DNA from: Ferrovibrio sp046297595
GTDB lineage: Bacteria; Pseudomonadota; Alphaproteobacteria; Ferrovibrionales; Ferrovibrionaceae
Direction: 5' to 3'
DNA length: 64,000 bases
Assembly: GCF_046297595.1 (NCBI RefSeq)
Contig: NZ_JBKBHT010000001.1
Location: 372,001 to 436,000, forward strand
Shown: piece after piece, positions 29,449 through 37,803 of the stretch
Position numbering within the stretch: position 1 is the stretch's first letter
Layout: every line of letters begins with the position of its first letter
Translations under genes and position numbers: made by a program
Notes under the pieces: generated by a model
What the model was told of the DNA's origin: nothing
The model's database searches: none
The model's input: only the letters and a program-made list of their open reading frames with translations

Positions 29449-29937
29449 TTACGATCTTGGCTTCGATCGTGTCGCTGGCGCCTTCTTGAGGCTGGCCAGC
29501 CGCTCGGCAAGCACAGCCGCTTCCCGCTCAGCCCTGATTCGCGCTACCCGCTCCTCATCCCGCAGCATATGCGCTTCGGCCACAACGCCCTTCCAGCGCT
29601 CAACCTCCCTCTGTTCAATCAGGAGCAGCCGCTGTAGCTCGGCGATCTTGGCCTCCCATTTTGCCTGGAGACCGTTAACCTGGGTCCGGACCATACCGTC
29701 AATCAGACCTGCGAGATCCTTGATAAGTGCAGCGTCAGTCCTGACTGGAGGGGGTTCACCCGTGGCGACGTCGGCCGCTCCCCGCTTCCAAGTTGCCAGG
29801 TGCCTAGCAATCACGTTCGGACTGCCGCCCCCCAATTGTGCCCTGATGCCACGCACGGTGGGCTGACTTCCTAAGGCAATAAGGGCTTCGATTGCCCGAA
29901 CGACGGTTTCCTCAGTTGTTATAGCGCCTCTAGCCAT
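29449..29937 (-). CDS. KfrA-like DNA-binding regulator, divergent from Wadjet
   Basis: 162 aa. The N-terminal domain matches the KfrA DNA-binding domain: PTVRGIRAQLGGGSPNVI, then a short linker. A long coiled coil (about 85-150, rich in Glu, Arg and Ala) follows, as in KfrA proteins. It is transcribed away from jetA and the two genes share a 141-nt intergenic region with a perfect 15-bp inverted pair, so it is probably a shared repressor. There is no clear ribosome site. The gap to the convergent helicase (29357-29448) shows no T-run terminator. Confidence 0.75.
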   Translation of the reverse strand: MARGAITTEETVVRAIEALIALGSQPTVRGIRAQLGGGSPNVIARHLATWKRGAADVATGEPPPVRTDAALIKDLAGLIDGMVRTQVNGLQAKWEAKIAELQRLLLIEQREVERWKGVVAEAHMLRDEERVARIRAEREAAVLAERLASLKKAPATRSKPRS

Positions 29938-29943
29938 AGCGTA

Positions 29944-29958
29944 ATTGATAACATTGAT
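29944..29958 (+). promoter_or_regulatory. Operator copy proximal to the KfrA-like gene
   Basis: ATTGATAACATTGAT, the exact reverse complement of the sequence at 30075-30089. It ends 6 nt upstream of the KfrA-like start codon. Confidence 0.8.
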
Positions 29959-30074
29959 AATGATTGTTATGCCATAGCTTATTTTGGGTTGTATCAGGCA
30001 ATAAGCTCGGCTACTTTTCTTATAAATTTCAACGCTCCCTTGTTTCGGAATGATATCGTGTTATCTAATATGTA

Positions 30075-30089
30075 ATCAATGTTATCAAT
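30075..30089 (-). promoter_or_regulatory. Operator copy covering the jetA start codon
   Basis: ATCAATGTTATCAAT includes the jetA ATG at 30079. A TTGTTT-16-TATCTA promoter (30040-30067) would start transcription near 30074, so jetA looks almost leaderless and an occupied operator would block both initiation and start-codon access. Confidence 0.75.
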
Positions 30090-31494
30090 CGACAAGAAAC
30101 TCCCCTCCCTCCTGAAGCCGCTGAGTTCACCAACTGCGGCCCGAATGGCATTTATCCTCGATCATGTCGCGGAAACCCTATTCAGCGAGCTCGATGTCGA
30201 CCTGCCGTCCCGACAAGAGGTGGTCGCAACCATCGGTGAGGCGCTGTCGCGTTGGACCTACGAGACGCCGGAAGAAGAAGGGTGGGATGGCGATACGCCA
30301 CTCAACTACCTGATCTATAACCGCTTGCATGAATGCGGCTGGTTTGATGAAGACCGGGAGGGCTTCCGCGTTGGCGTGTCGATGACGATCGAAGGACAGA
30401 CCGTCCTCAATTTCATCCGCGACTGGCAAACCCGAATTATCGAATCCTACCATGCCGATGTAAGCGTGATTTATCGCATCATGCAGGAGACGGTCGGCAA
30501 CATCGATTTCAAGGCCGCCCGCAACCAGGCTGACCAGCTCAAGGTCGCAGCAGATAGCTCTGAGCGAATGAGCCGGCATTTCCGGGTCATCCTCGCGTCG
30601 CTGCGGCGCCAGGAGCGCGACATCATCCGACATCCCGAACTGCGGGACGCCGTTTCAGTCTTCTTCGACAGCTACATTTCCGACACCCTTGTGCGGGATT
30701 GGGCGGCCATCAAGTCAGTCCAATCGCCGTTCCGGTACCGCCCCGAAATCCTGTCGATGTGCTCGTCGGCCCTCGACATTCCGGCGCTGCGTGAGGCGCT
30801 GGCCGATGGGCTGGTCGACCGCAACCTCGCAAAGACAAGAAAGGATGGCGACACTCTAATCGCCGACTATCTCCGCAAGATCGAGCACACCTTCAAATCC
30901 TCAGAAGTGCTCCTGCGCCGGATCGACCGCATGATGGACCGGGTTCAGACCCGCCTGATGACTCGCATCCGATACACGGACAGCGTCCGCGGCAGCAATA
31001 TTGCCCTGCTCGAAGAAATACGGGAGTGCCTCGATCAAGCTGACGATGCTGATTTCCCCGAAGATCTGCCGAGCGGTTTGATTTCGCCGTTACGTATCTA
31101 TGACGTGAGTGCCCTGAAGCTTCCGACTATTCGCAAGGCCCCCACGGAAGGCGGTACTCGCCTGCGGAGATCTCTGACTGAAGAAGAAAGGCGTCGCGCT
31201 GAACTTCGGCAACATTTCGAATCACTTGGCTTCATTCATGCCGAGCAGCTGGCCGACTTTGCCATCCGACATCTAGGTGACAAGAGACAGGTGGTGCTAA
31301 ATGAGGTGGAGATCGAGACGGTCGACGACCTGATGGGTGCGCTGGCCTTCTACGGGGCCGACCCTAGCGTCCGCGCCAAAATCGCGGAGAGTTTCGACAT
31401 TGAATTCGATCTTGATGGTCAGCCCGTGGCTAACGAATGGTTCGAAGCGCCAAAAGTGACGATCAAGCAGAAACCGGAAGGCAGCCATGAGTGA
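30079..31494 (+). CDS. jetA: Wadjet subunit JetA (kleisin-like)
   Basis: 471 aa. It opens LPSLLKPLSSPTAARMAFIL, the start pattern of JetA-family proteins. JetA is the kleisin that links JetC dimers in the Wadjet SMC complex, which extrudes plasmid DNA for JetD to cut. The sequence is mostly helical, with a winged-helix-like segment at the C-terminus. No classical motif can be cited, so the call rests on the N-terminus and on operon order with JetB, C and D. There is no ribosome site, consistent with a near-leaderless mRNA. It overlaps jetB by 8 nt. Confidence 0.85.
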   Translation: MLSIDKKLPSLLKPLSSPTAARMAFILDHVAETLFSELDVDLPSRQEVVATIGEALSRWTYETPEEEGWDGDTPLNYLIYNRLHECGWFDEDREGFRVGVSMTIEGQTVLNFIRDWQTRIIESYHADVSVIYRIMQETVGNIDFKAARNQADQLKVAADSSERMSRHFRVILASLRRQERDIIRHPELRDAVSVFFDSYISDTLVRDWAAIKSVQSPFRYRPEILSMCSSALDIPALREALADGLVDRNLAKTRKDGDTLIADYLRKIEHTFKSSEVLLRRIDRMMDRVQTRLMTRIRYTDSVRGSNIALLEEIRECLDQADDADFPEDLPSGLISPLRIYDVSALKLPTIRKAPTEGGTRLRRSLTEEERRRAELRQHFESLGFIHAEQLADFAIRHLGDKRQVVLNEVEIETVDDLMGALAFYGADPSVRAKIAESFDIEFDLDGQPVANEWFEAPKVTIKQKPEGSHE

Positions 31495-32164
31495 CGCAGA
31501 GCGCATTGCCGATCGCCTCGATTCTAGCGGTCAAATAAATGACGCCCGGTCTGCCATGCAGACGCTCCTGACACGGCAATTCCTCTACGAATCGGACATG
31601 CGGACACAGCGGTCCTACCGCTTTATCCGCGAGAACTGGCGTGAGATCGAGCCCTTGATCGACGTCATGGGTTTTAAGCCATACCGCGATTTCGAAGCCG
31701 GCGTTATCGGCATCCTGTTGCAACCGATCTTTGACCGCGAAGGAACCAAGATGCCGCCTCCGATGGAGCGCCGCATCAGCCTCCAGGAATCTCGCCTGCT
31801 CGTCGTCTTGAGACAGCTTTACCACATGGGAATGACCGGGGGGCATCCAGGCTGCCAGACTAGCGACCGTCCCGGCGTGATCATGACTTCGACCGACGAC
31901 ATCATGGCCGCGATGGCTGAGTACGGCCTCGATCGACAGTATCGCAATGTCAGCGCCCTGCTTGAAGACCTTAAGCTATTTGAACGCAACGGTATCATCG
32001 ACGTAGAAGGTGTGGTCGGCGAAGGCAACCGGATTGTCAGCCTGCTTCCTGCCTTGCCGATCATCTTCGAAAATGATGGCTTCCTTGAGATGTTGGCCGC
32101 CTATGCTCGCGCTGCACTTGCAAAGAAGGGCAACATCGTACCAGACAACGAGGAGATCGACTGA
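31487..32164 (+). CDS. jetB: Wadjet subunit JetB (DUF4194)
   Basis: 225 aa. DUF4194 proteins are the KITE-like partners of the JetA kleisin in the Wadjet SMC core. The sequence has an N-terminal SAMQTLLTRQFLYESD segment and a winged-helix-like middle ending LLEDLKLFERNGIIDVEG. Its place between jetA and jetC and the tight overlaps (8 nt and 1 nt) support the call. Confidence 0.87.
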   Translation: MSDAERIADRLDSSGQINDARSAMQTLLTRQFLYESDMRTQRSYRFIRENWREIEPLIDVMGFKPYRDFEAGVIGILLQPIFDREGTKMPPPMERRISLQESRLLVVLRQLYHMGMTGGHPGCQTSDRPGVIMTSTDDIMAAMAEYGLDRQYRNVSALLEDLKLFERNGIIDVEGVVGEGNRIVSLLPALPIIFENDGFLEMLAAYARAALAKKGNIVPDNEEID

Positions 32165-35100
32165 TGTATCGCCTTGAATCTATTTCTCTGGTCAATTGGT
32201 ATTTGTTCAACCCGATCGACATCCCGATCAGTGGCCACACTGTAATCCTCGGCGAGAATGGTAGCGGTAAAACGTCGATCCTTGACGCCATCCAGACCGC
32301 TATACTCGGTAATGATGGACGGTTTCTGTCGCTCAATGCCCGACACGAACAGAAACGCGGCCCCAATAAGCGGACCGTCAAAAGCTACATGCTCGGGATC
32401 GCCGATGACGCAGAACCGCGGGACAGTGCATATACCTACATCACGCTTGGATTTCGCAATGATTTCCTAGAGCAAGAGGTAACGATCGGCGTCGCCTTGT
32501 CCGTGTCGGCGAACCAGGACGACGAGACCATTGAGCAGCTTTTCATTGTGCCAGGCCGGATTCTCACAAAGGATGACCTTTGTGTTATCAGCGATGGCAT
32601 CGCCACTCCGATCCGCTGGCCTGACCTGAAGAGAGCCTTGGTCGATGAAGGCCTCGAACCAATCGGGGATACCAGGCCGACGCGTTTCCGGAAGGCCTAT
32701 ATGGAGATCCTTAACCCAGGCTCCCGAGGGTTCTCCTCGGTCGATGATGACCGTTTTGTCCGTATTTTTCGCCAGACACTGGAGTTTAAGGTCGAGAATA
32801 TCGTCGACGTCACATCTTTCATGCGCAAGTTCGTACTGCCCGACCGTGAACTTCCTCTTGATGATTGGCGCAACCAGTACAGATCGCTGAACGAATACGT
32901 CCAGCGCATCAACATTGTCGAGACCGAGATTTCGGCGATCCGCGCCGTGCAGACTGCCGCAGTCAATCTAAGATCAGCAGAAGTTGGCCTGATGGCGGCA
33001 AATTGGGCGACAGAACGTCTGCCGCATCTGACCCAGATACGGAAATACCGAGATGCCATGCGCAAGCTCGGAATAGAGAAAGCCCGCAAGATTGAACTTG
33101 GCGGTGTTCTCGAAGGACTCAACCGCCGCAAAAACGACGCAGAACAGCGCCGCAACGAACTGGACAAGATCTTCTCATCTTCCTCTGAGCAGGTGGGAAT
33201 TCTGAAGGCGGAACACCTGGCGGATGGTGTCCGTACTACGCTGAACGAGACTGAAGTAAAGATTGCCCAGTTCAGGAACGCTTTTGCCGGCATCCCGCGG
33301 GTTGTCCGTGACGTCGGAGAGATCGTCCGCGAGGCCGAAAAGAAAGGCCAAGCGCGCCTTGTCTCTGAACTTGCCGCCTCGCTGCGCGTCGCAGAGAACG
33401 CATCGGCAGACCTCGCCGTGGCCGGTGCTGGCACGGGCCATGACTGGATAGAGGGACGAGAGGGGTATCATGCAGCCCTTAAACGGCTGAAAACATCGCC
33501 GTTCCGTTCGGCTCTGCAGGCCTTCCGCGATGACATCGTGTCCAGAACCGCTCCCTCAAAAAAAGAGTTGGAGGAGCTGCGCGGCCGCCTTGCCAGTGTC
33601 GGTGGCGGTCGGTCGCCGCTCCCAGGGGATACACGGGAGCTGATCGATGAGCTTCGGAGCCACGGCATTTCCGCCACCACCATTTCTGCCGAGGCCGATA
33701 TACGTCCGGGATTCGAGGATTGGCGTGGCATCGCTGAGGCGATTTTGGGTGATTGGTGTCACGCCATCATCGTTCCACCTGCCGATGTCGAGAAAGCGAT
33801 CGGTGTGATCCGGAGGGGCCGGCGAAACGAGCCCCTCTTACGGACCAACAAGACGCCGGCAATGATTGTAGAGCCTGACTCGAAAAGCTTGGCGTATGTC
33901 GTAGAATCGAAAAATCCTCATGCCGCGGCCTATATTCGCCAGACCCTTGGCAACATCGAGAGGGTTGCCTCCGAGGCTCAGCTGGCGTCCGTCGAACGTG
34001 GTGCTACGACTGACGGCATGTTTTCCAGCGGTTACGGTGTCCGGCGCCGCTGGATGAAATCGCTTCCCGAACTGTTCGGAAGGTCACAGACAGGGCTTGC
34101 CGATGCATTGCGTGAGCGCATCGGAGTCCTTGAACAAGAAATCCGAGAAAGCAGTGCCGACATTATCAGGGCCGAAAAGTTGCTTTCGAACCTTGATCAG
34201 TATGTGCGCGCAATCCCGGACACCCTCGGGGACTACCTGCAGCCCTTTGAAGAGCGGTCGCGCCTGAAAAACCGGCTTGAGGAATTGACCGATTCCATCA
34301 AGAAGCTGCAAGACAAAGTTGACCCTGAAATTGCCAGCGAGATGGCACATATTCGGAGGAACCTGGACGATCTCGAGGACGAAATCCGGCTAGCCCAGGA
34401 TGATCACCAGAAGGCCCATGATCAGACGATTTCCCTTGGCAAGGATGCCGAATCAGCCCGCCAGAATCGGGAAGAACGTCGCAACACACTTGTCGGCCTG
34501 CGCGCCGGCTGGAAGGCCTCTGGCGTCCATGTCTCCATTCTTGTCGAGGGTCTTGCCCTGATCCGCGCGCTGCAGGAGAAGCCTGGTGCCATTAACGAAC
34601 TGCTGAATGAACACCGCAAGAAAGCCAGCGGTCGGAAGAACCGCAGTAACGGCCTGCTTGGCGAAGCGCGCGGGAACTATGTGAAGTTATTTCCGCAGAA
34701 ATTCGTTCCCGACATCATTGGCGAAGATATCTTCGAGGTGACAGGACGCCTTGCCGATTGGTCTCGTGATCGCATTCAGACGCTTGAGAACGACGAGCTG
34801 CTGCCGTATCGCGAGAAGGCTGCCGCGGCCCAGGAAATGTGGCTGGAAAAGACCCGTACCGACTTCATGCAGCAGATGCGCGGCCTCCTTCATGAGCTTA
34901 GCCTCATCAAGAGCCGCCTAAGCGGTAACATGGAACGCCGGATGTTCAACCGGTCGGTCTACAAGATCAGTATGGAAGCCGAGCCTGATATGCGGGCAGT
35001 CATCGATCTTGCCAACAATATCGAGCATCGCGGCCACAAGTTTACTCAGTCCTACATAGACGCCAACCCGGCTGATCCTGACGTCGTAGCGATCGGAACT

Positions 35101-35625
35101 CTGATGACCATGCTGACCGGGAATACTGCCGGCAGCGAGGCGTTAACGCGGTTCACCGATTATCGGAACTACTATACCTTCGACATCTCCATTCATGATC
35201 CCGTTACCGGCAAGGAGAAGAGCCGCTTCACCAAGCGTGTCGCTTCGGCCTCGGGTGGCGAACGCGACGTGCCGTTCTACATCTGCCTCGGCGTGGCAAT
35301 GGCAATGACATATTTCGGGCGTCTGGATGAAGAGGAAATGAGCCGAAAGTCCGGCGTTGTCCTCCTCGATGAGGCATTCAACAATCTCGATCCAGGCAAC
35401 GTCGCGAAGATCATCGAATATTTTCGTTCGATCGGGCTTCAGATCGTCTGCGCTGCGCCAAGCACCAACCGTGCGGTTTATACTCAGGTTATGCGCCGCG
35501 TGATCAATATCACTAAGGTCGGTGACTGCGTCGAGCTGCTGCCAGCAAAGATCACGCAGAAAGCCAATGATCTCGTGCGTAGGGCCAACCCGTCGATCAC
35601 GGACGAGGGCGGCCTGCATGCGTGA
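32164..35625 (+). CDS. jetC: Wadjet SMC-like ATPase JetC
   Basis: 1153 aa. An SMC/MukB/SbcC-like ATPase that forms the loop-extruding motor of Wadjet. Walker A is GENGSGKT (30-37); the signature ASGGERDVPF and Walker B VVLLDEAFNNLD are near the C-terminus. The long middle is coiled coil (about 280-470 and 640-900), broken by a hinge-like globular segment. The start overlaps the jetB stop (TGATG) and the end overlaps jetD by 8 nt. All ATPase motifs look intact. Confidence 0.94.
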   Translation: MYRLESISLVNWYLFNPIDIPISGHTVILGENGSGKTSILDAIQTAILGNDGRFLSLNARHEQKRGPNKRTVKSYMLGIADDAEPRDSAYTYITLGFRNDFLEQEVTIGVALSVSANQDDETIEQLFIVPGRILTKDDLCVISDGIATPIRWPDLKRALVDEGLEPIGDTRPTRFRKAYMEILNPGSRGFSSVDDDRFVRIFRQTLEFKVENIVDVTSFMRKFVLPDRELPLDDWRNQYRSLNEYVQRINIVETEISAIRAVQTAAVNLRSAEVGLMAANWATERLPHLTQIRKYRDAMRKLGIEKARKIELGGVLEGLNRRKNDAEQRRNELDKIFSSSSEQVGILKAEHLADGVRTTLNETEVKIAQFRNAFAGIPRVVRDVGEIVREAEKKGQARLVSELAASLRVAENASADLAVAGAGTGHDWIEGREGYHAALKRLKTSPFRSALQAFRDDIVSRTAPSKKELEELRGRLASVGGGRSPLPGDTRELIDELRSHGISATTISAEADIRPGFEDWRGIAEAILGDWCHAIIVPPADVEKAIGVIRRGRRNEPLLRTNKTPAMIVEPDSKSLAYVVESKNPHAAAYIRQTLGNIERVASEAQLASVERGATTDGMFSSGYGVRRRWMKSLPELFGRSQTGLADALRERIGVLEQEIRESSADIIRAEKLLSNLDQYVRAIPDTLGDYLQPFEERSRLKNRLEELTDSIKKLQDKVDPEIASEMAHIRRNLDDLEDEIRLAQDDHQKAHDQTISLGKDAESARQNREERRNTLVGLRAGWKASGVHVSILVEGLALIRALQEKPGAINELLNEHRKKASGRKNRSNGLLGEARGNYVKLFPQKFVPDIIGEDIFEVTGRLADWSRDRIQTLENDELLPYREKAAAAQEMWLEKTRTDFMQQMRGLLHELSLIKSRLSGNMERRMFNRSVYKISMEAEPDMRAVIDLANNIEHRGHKFTQSYIDANPADPDVVAIGTLMTMLTGNTAGSEALTRFTDYRNYYTFDISIHDPVTGKEKSRFTKRVASASGGERDVPFYICLGVAMAMTYFGRLDEEEMSRKSGVVLLDEAFNNLDPGNVAKIIEYFRSIGLQIVCAAPSTNRAVYTQVMRRVINITKVGDCVELLPAKITQKANDLVRRANPSITDEGGLHA

Positions 35626-36772
35626 TGGGCTCCGGTCATTCCTGATCCGGATCCTTGACCGGATTGACCGAGGAATGCCGGCCAAGATGCCATTGAAGGC
35701 CAGCGATGTCCCGATCTTGGGCCGTGAACAGGACATGGTCGATATCGCCGACCTGGACAAACGCGGGCTGCTGAAGTTCATCCGTGACAGCAAGGACGTA
35801 GTGGACGGACATCCAGGTCGGGTCGAAATCCTGAAGCCGGCTGAAATGGCGAGGCTGCTGTCCCACAAGTCCCATAGCAGTCGCCTTGCCGAAGCCAGAT
35901 CAATTATCGACGAGATTGTAGGAGAGAGGCAGGATTTCCTGGCCCAGGCCGGCGCCCTGCTTCTTGAGGCGTGGCAGGCTCGCCGGCCTGCTTTCGGATT
36001 GCGGGTCGAGGAAACCGACCACCTGAAGCTTATGATGACATTCCTTGATGCGATCTCACGCGGAGCTCACCAGAACAAGGACGTCCGCCAATTCAGTACA
36101 AGCCTTGGCCTCGGCAGCAAGGATTTCGAATCCGTCCAATCCGTCCTCATCAAGATATTGGCGCGGCTGTTCGATCTCCCTGAAAACGATGCCCTACTTG
36201 AGACCATCGGTCTTGTCCGCTACGGGCAGCCAGTGCTCGTCTCAGGCCCAGTAGCACTCGACGGATGCGTCCTACCAACTGCCCCTTATATTGCCATTCC
36301 ACCGGAGAATGCCGGCCGCCTGCGACCGGCTGAAGGCGCCCGATACCTGCTGACGATTGAAAACCTGGCGTCGTTCCACCGGCAAGTCAGAAGCGTTAAG
36401 GATGGCGGCATCGTCATCTTTACCGGTGGGTTCCCCGCACCGGCCATTATCGCTGCCGTGACCGGTGTCTCTGGCCACAATCCGGAATTTCCCAAGTTCC
36501 ATTGGGGTGATATCGATGCCGGCGGCTTAACGATCTTCCATTTCCTGGAAGATCACCTGCCCGGCCTAGCTCCACACTTAATGACCAAGGAGCTTGCTGC
36601 CGGTGGATCACCCATCCAGCCCGACCGACGCCTCGACACCATTGCCGGATCTGGATCAGCCGTCGCCGGCCTCGCTGACTGGCTCCGTGGGGCCGACGCT
36701 CGGAAACTTGAACAGGAAGCGCTGGAACCACGGTCTCCCCTTGGAGATACCTCGGAAAATGACACAGTCTGA
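35618..36772 (+). CDS. jetD: Wadjet TOPRIM nuclease JetD (DUF3322/DUF2220)
   Basis: 384 aa from ATG 35618 (MRDGLRSFLIRIL); the open frame continues upstream inside jetC, but that part is not homologous. JetD is the nuclease that cleaves circular DNA trapped by the JetABC motor. The N-terminal DUF3322 region is followed by a C-terminal TOPRIM (DUF2220) with E248 (TIENLASFH) and D298/D300 (WGDIDAGG), the expected E...DxD metal site. It ends 161 bp from the right end of the transposon. Confidence 0.92.
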   Translation: MRDGLRSFLIRILDRIDRGMPAKMPLKASDVPILGREQDMVDIADLDKRGLLKFIRDSKDVVDGHPGRVEILKPAEMARLLSHKSHSSRLAEARSIIDEIVGERQDFLAQAGALLLEAWQARRPAFGLRVEETDHLKLMMTFLDAISRGAHQNKDVRQFSTSLGLGSKDFESVQSVLIKILARLFDLPENDALLETIGLVRYGQPVLVSGPVALDGCVLPTAPYIAIPPENAGRLRPAEGARYLLTIENLASFHRQVRSVKDGGIVIFTGGFPAPAIIAAVTGVSGHNPEFPKFHWGDIDAGGLTIFHFLEDHLPGLAPHLMTKELAAGGSPIQPDRRLDTIAGSGSAVAGLADWLRGADARKLEQEALEPRSPLGDTSENDTV

Positions 36773-36802
36773 CGACGCGTAGGGCGGGTGCCAGCGCAGA
36801 CG

Positions 36803-36886
36803 CAAGTTATGCCCACCGGCTGGCAGGCAAAGTCATTTTATGCTCAATTCGAGGTCAGGTTATGCCATCACGGTGACGGCATAACC
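36803..36886. repeat. TnsB-type site cluster and palindrome in the right end
   Basis: Internal copies of the TTATGCC-type unit occur at 36803-36817 (CAAGTTATGCCCACC), 36830-36846 (AAGTCATTTTATGCTCA) and 36858-36871 (GGTTATGCCATCAC), all facing the same way as the terminal copy. A further copy at 36873-36886 faces the opposite way. It makes a near-perfect 29-bp palindrome at 36858-36886 with arms GGTTATGCC and GGCATAACC. Confidence 0.75.
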
Positions 36887-36909
36887 TTCTGATTTTCTTC
36901 AGTCGTCGG

Positions 36910-36933
36910 TGTCACTTTATGGGGTCACCGACA
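36910..36933 (-). repeat. Right terminal inverted repeat, TnsB-type site R1
   Basis: On the minus strand it begins TGTCGGTGACCCCATAAAG. It matches the left end in 20 of 24 positions and is followed outward by CATGA. Confidence 0.9.
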
Positions 36934-36938
36934 CATGA
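36934..36938. repeat. Target site duplication, right copy (CATGA)
   Basis: CATGA directly after the right terminus, identical to the left flank at 10983-10987. Confidence 0.95.
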
Positions 36939-36947
36939 CGCCCCTTG

Positions 36948-36961
36948 TTGATCCAGCGCAA
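36948..36961 (+). promoter_or_regulatory. FNR-type box upstream of the DUF6455 gene
   Basis: TTGAT-CCAG-CGCAA; the left half is perfect and the right half has two mismatches. Its centre is 31 nt from TAGGCT (36983-36988), which is where a class II activated -10 would be. The transposon ends 14 bp before it, leaving it intact. Confidence 0.4.
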
Positions 36962-37021
36962 AGTCAGGTCGCGGGAAAGGAATAGGCTGGTCTCCAACGA
37001 TTTCCCGAGGAGGACCCGGCC

Positions 37022-37321
37022 ATGGACGCTCTCTGCACCGCAATCGACCGTCGCGCCGGCCTGATGCAGAAGATGATGGATCGCCTGAATGTCGACCTGG
37101 AGGCCTCGGCCCTGGTCGCGCTGGGCACCCGACTGGGCGGCGCGGCACGCGCCTGCTTCTTCTGCCGCCATGCCGATGAATGCCAGCGCTGGTTCGAGGC
37201 CGGCGCCGCCGATGACGGCTACCGCCGCTTCTGCCCCAATGCCGACCGGTTCGAAAACCTGCCCCACCGCGAAGCCGGCCACGCGACAGCGGCGATGCCG
37301 GGCAGATGGTCGGACCAGTAA
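37022..37321 (+). CDS. DUF6455 family protein
   Basis: 99 aa. The family shows MMDRLNVDLEASALVALGTR followed by four cysteines (CFFC...C...C), here within ARACFFCRHADECQRWF and RRFCPN. The function of DUF6455 is not established; the cysteines may bind metal. GAGGAGG lies before the ATG and an FNR-type box lies upstream. It is the first chromosomal gene after the transposon and is convergent with the cytochrome cluster. Confidence 0.85.
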   Translation: MDALCTAIDRRAGLMQKMMDRLNVDLEASALVALGTRLGGAARACFFCRHADECQRWFEAGAADDGYRRFCPNADRFENLPHREAGHATAAMPGRWSDQ

Positions 37322-37327
37322 GGACGG

Positions 37328-37801
37328 TTAATCGTCGAACCAGCCCCGGTCGGCTCCCGTGTGGCAGGCCTGGCAGTTCGATTTCGTGACCACTTTCGGA
37401 TCGCGCCAGACGCGGTCGGGGAAATCATGCTCGCGCAGGAAAGCCGGGTTTTCGGTAATCCTGCGCGGCACGCCGTCTGGCGCCACCCAGCGCATGAAGT
37501 CGCGCAGCCCCCTGCCGGTGCCGGCATCGCCGGCATGGCCGACCAGATAGGCTTCGATCTGCGCCGCCTGTTCCGCCGGCAGGACGACCTCCTCGCCGAA
37601 ATGATCGGACAGATCCCGCATCAGCGCCGACCATGAACGGCCCGGCAGAAAGCCCGGCGGGAAGGCCATGTGGCATTCGCCACAGACTTTTCGGGTAAGC
37701 GGGTCATCAACGGGGGCGACATATTTGCCACCCGCATGGGAGATCGCCGGCATGGCCGCCAACAGGCATGCCGCGACGATCAGGGCCGGAAACCGAGCCA
37801 T
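37328..37801 (-). CDS. Diheme cytochrome c (DHC type)
   Basis: 157 aa. A signal peptide spans 1-23 (ends AISHAG). Two haem-binding motifs are CGECH (40-44) and CQACH (143-147). DHC passes electrons to the sphaeroides haem protein in Rhodobacter-type clusters. The open frame extends upstream to 38011, but MARFPAL at 37801 starts right after the shp stop and is the natural start. It is the last gene of a minus-strand SHP-DHC-cytochrome b cluster. Confidence 0.88.
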   Translation of the reverse strand: MARFPALIVAACLLAAMPAISHAGGKYVAPVDDPLTRKVCGECHMAFPPGFLPGRSWSALMRDLSDHFGEEVVLPAEQAAQIEAYLVGHAGDAGTGRGLRDFMRWVAPDGVPRRITENPAFLREHDFPDRVWRDPKVVTKSNCQACHTGADRGWFDD

Positions 37802-37803
37802 CC

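Larger units (their letters stand above)
10988..36933. mobile_element. Tn7-like transposon (25,946 bp) carrying a defence island
   Basis: Both boundaries are defined by sequence. The left end reads TGTCGGTGACGGCATAAAAT. The right end read inward on the minus strand begins TGTCGGTGACCCCATAAAG, matching the left in 20 of the first 24 bases. Each end is flanked by CATGA (10983-10987 and 36934-36938), a 5-bp target duplication as expected for Tn7 relatives. Inside are tnsA, tnsB, tnsC and tniQ plus nuclease, methylase, helicase and Wadjet genes. No Cas genes or CRISPR repeats are present. The AT-richer codon use of several cargo genes (11.2-14.7 kb, the 3' half of tniQ) differs from the GC-rich host. 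Confidence 0.95.

Noticed and set aside
10968..36933. Integrase-type island using the tRNA as an att site
   Set aside because: No tyrosine or serine integrase gene is present, the tRNA 3' end is not duplicated at the right side, and a 5-bp duplication with TnsABC fits a Tn7-type mechanism.
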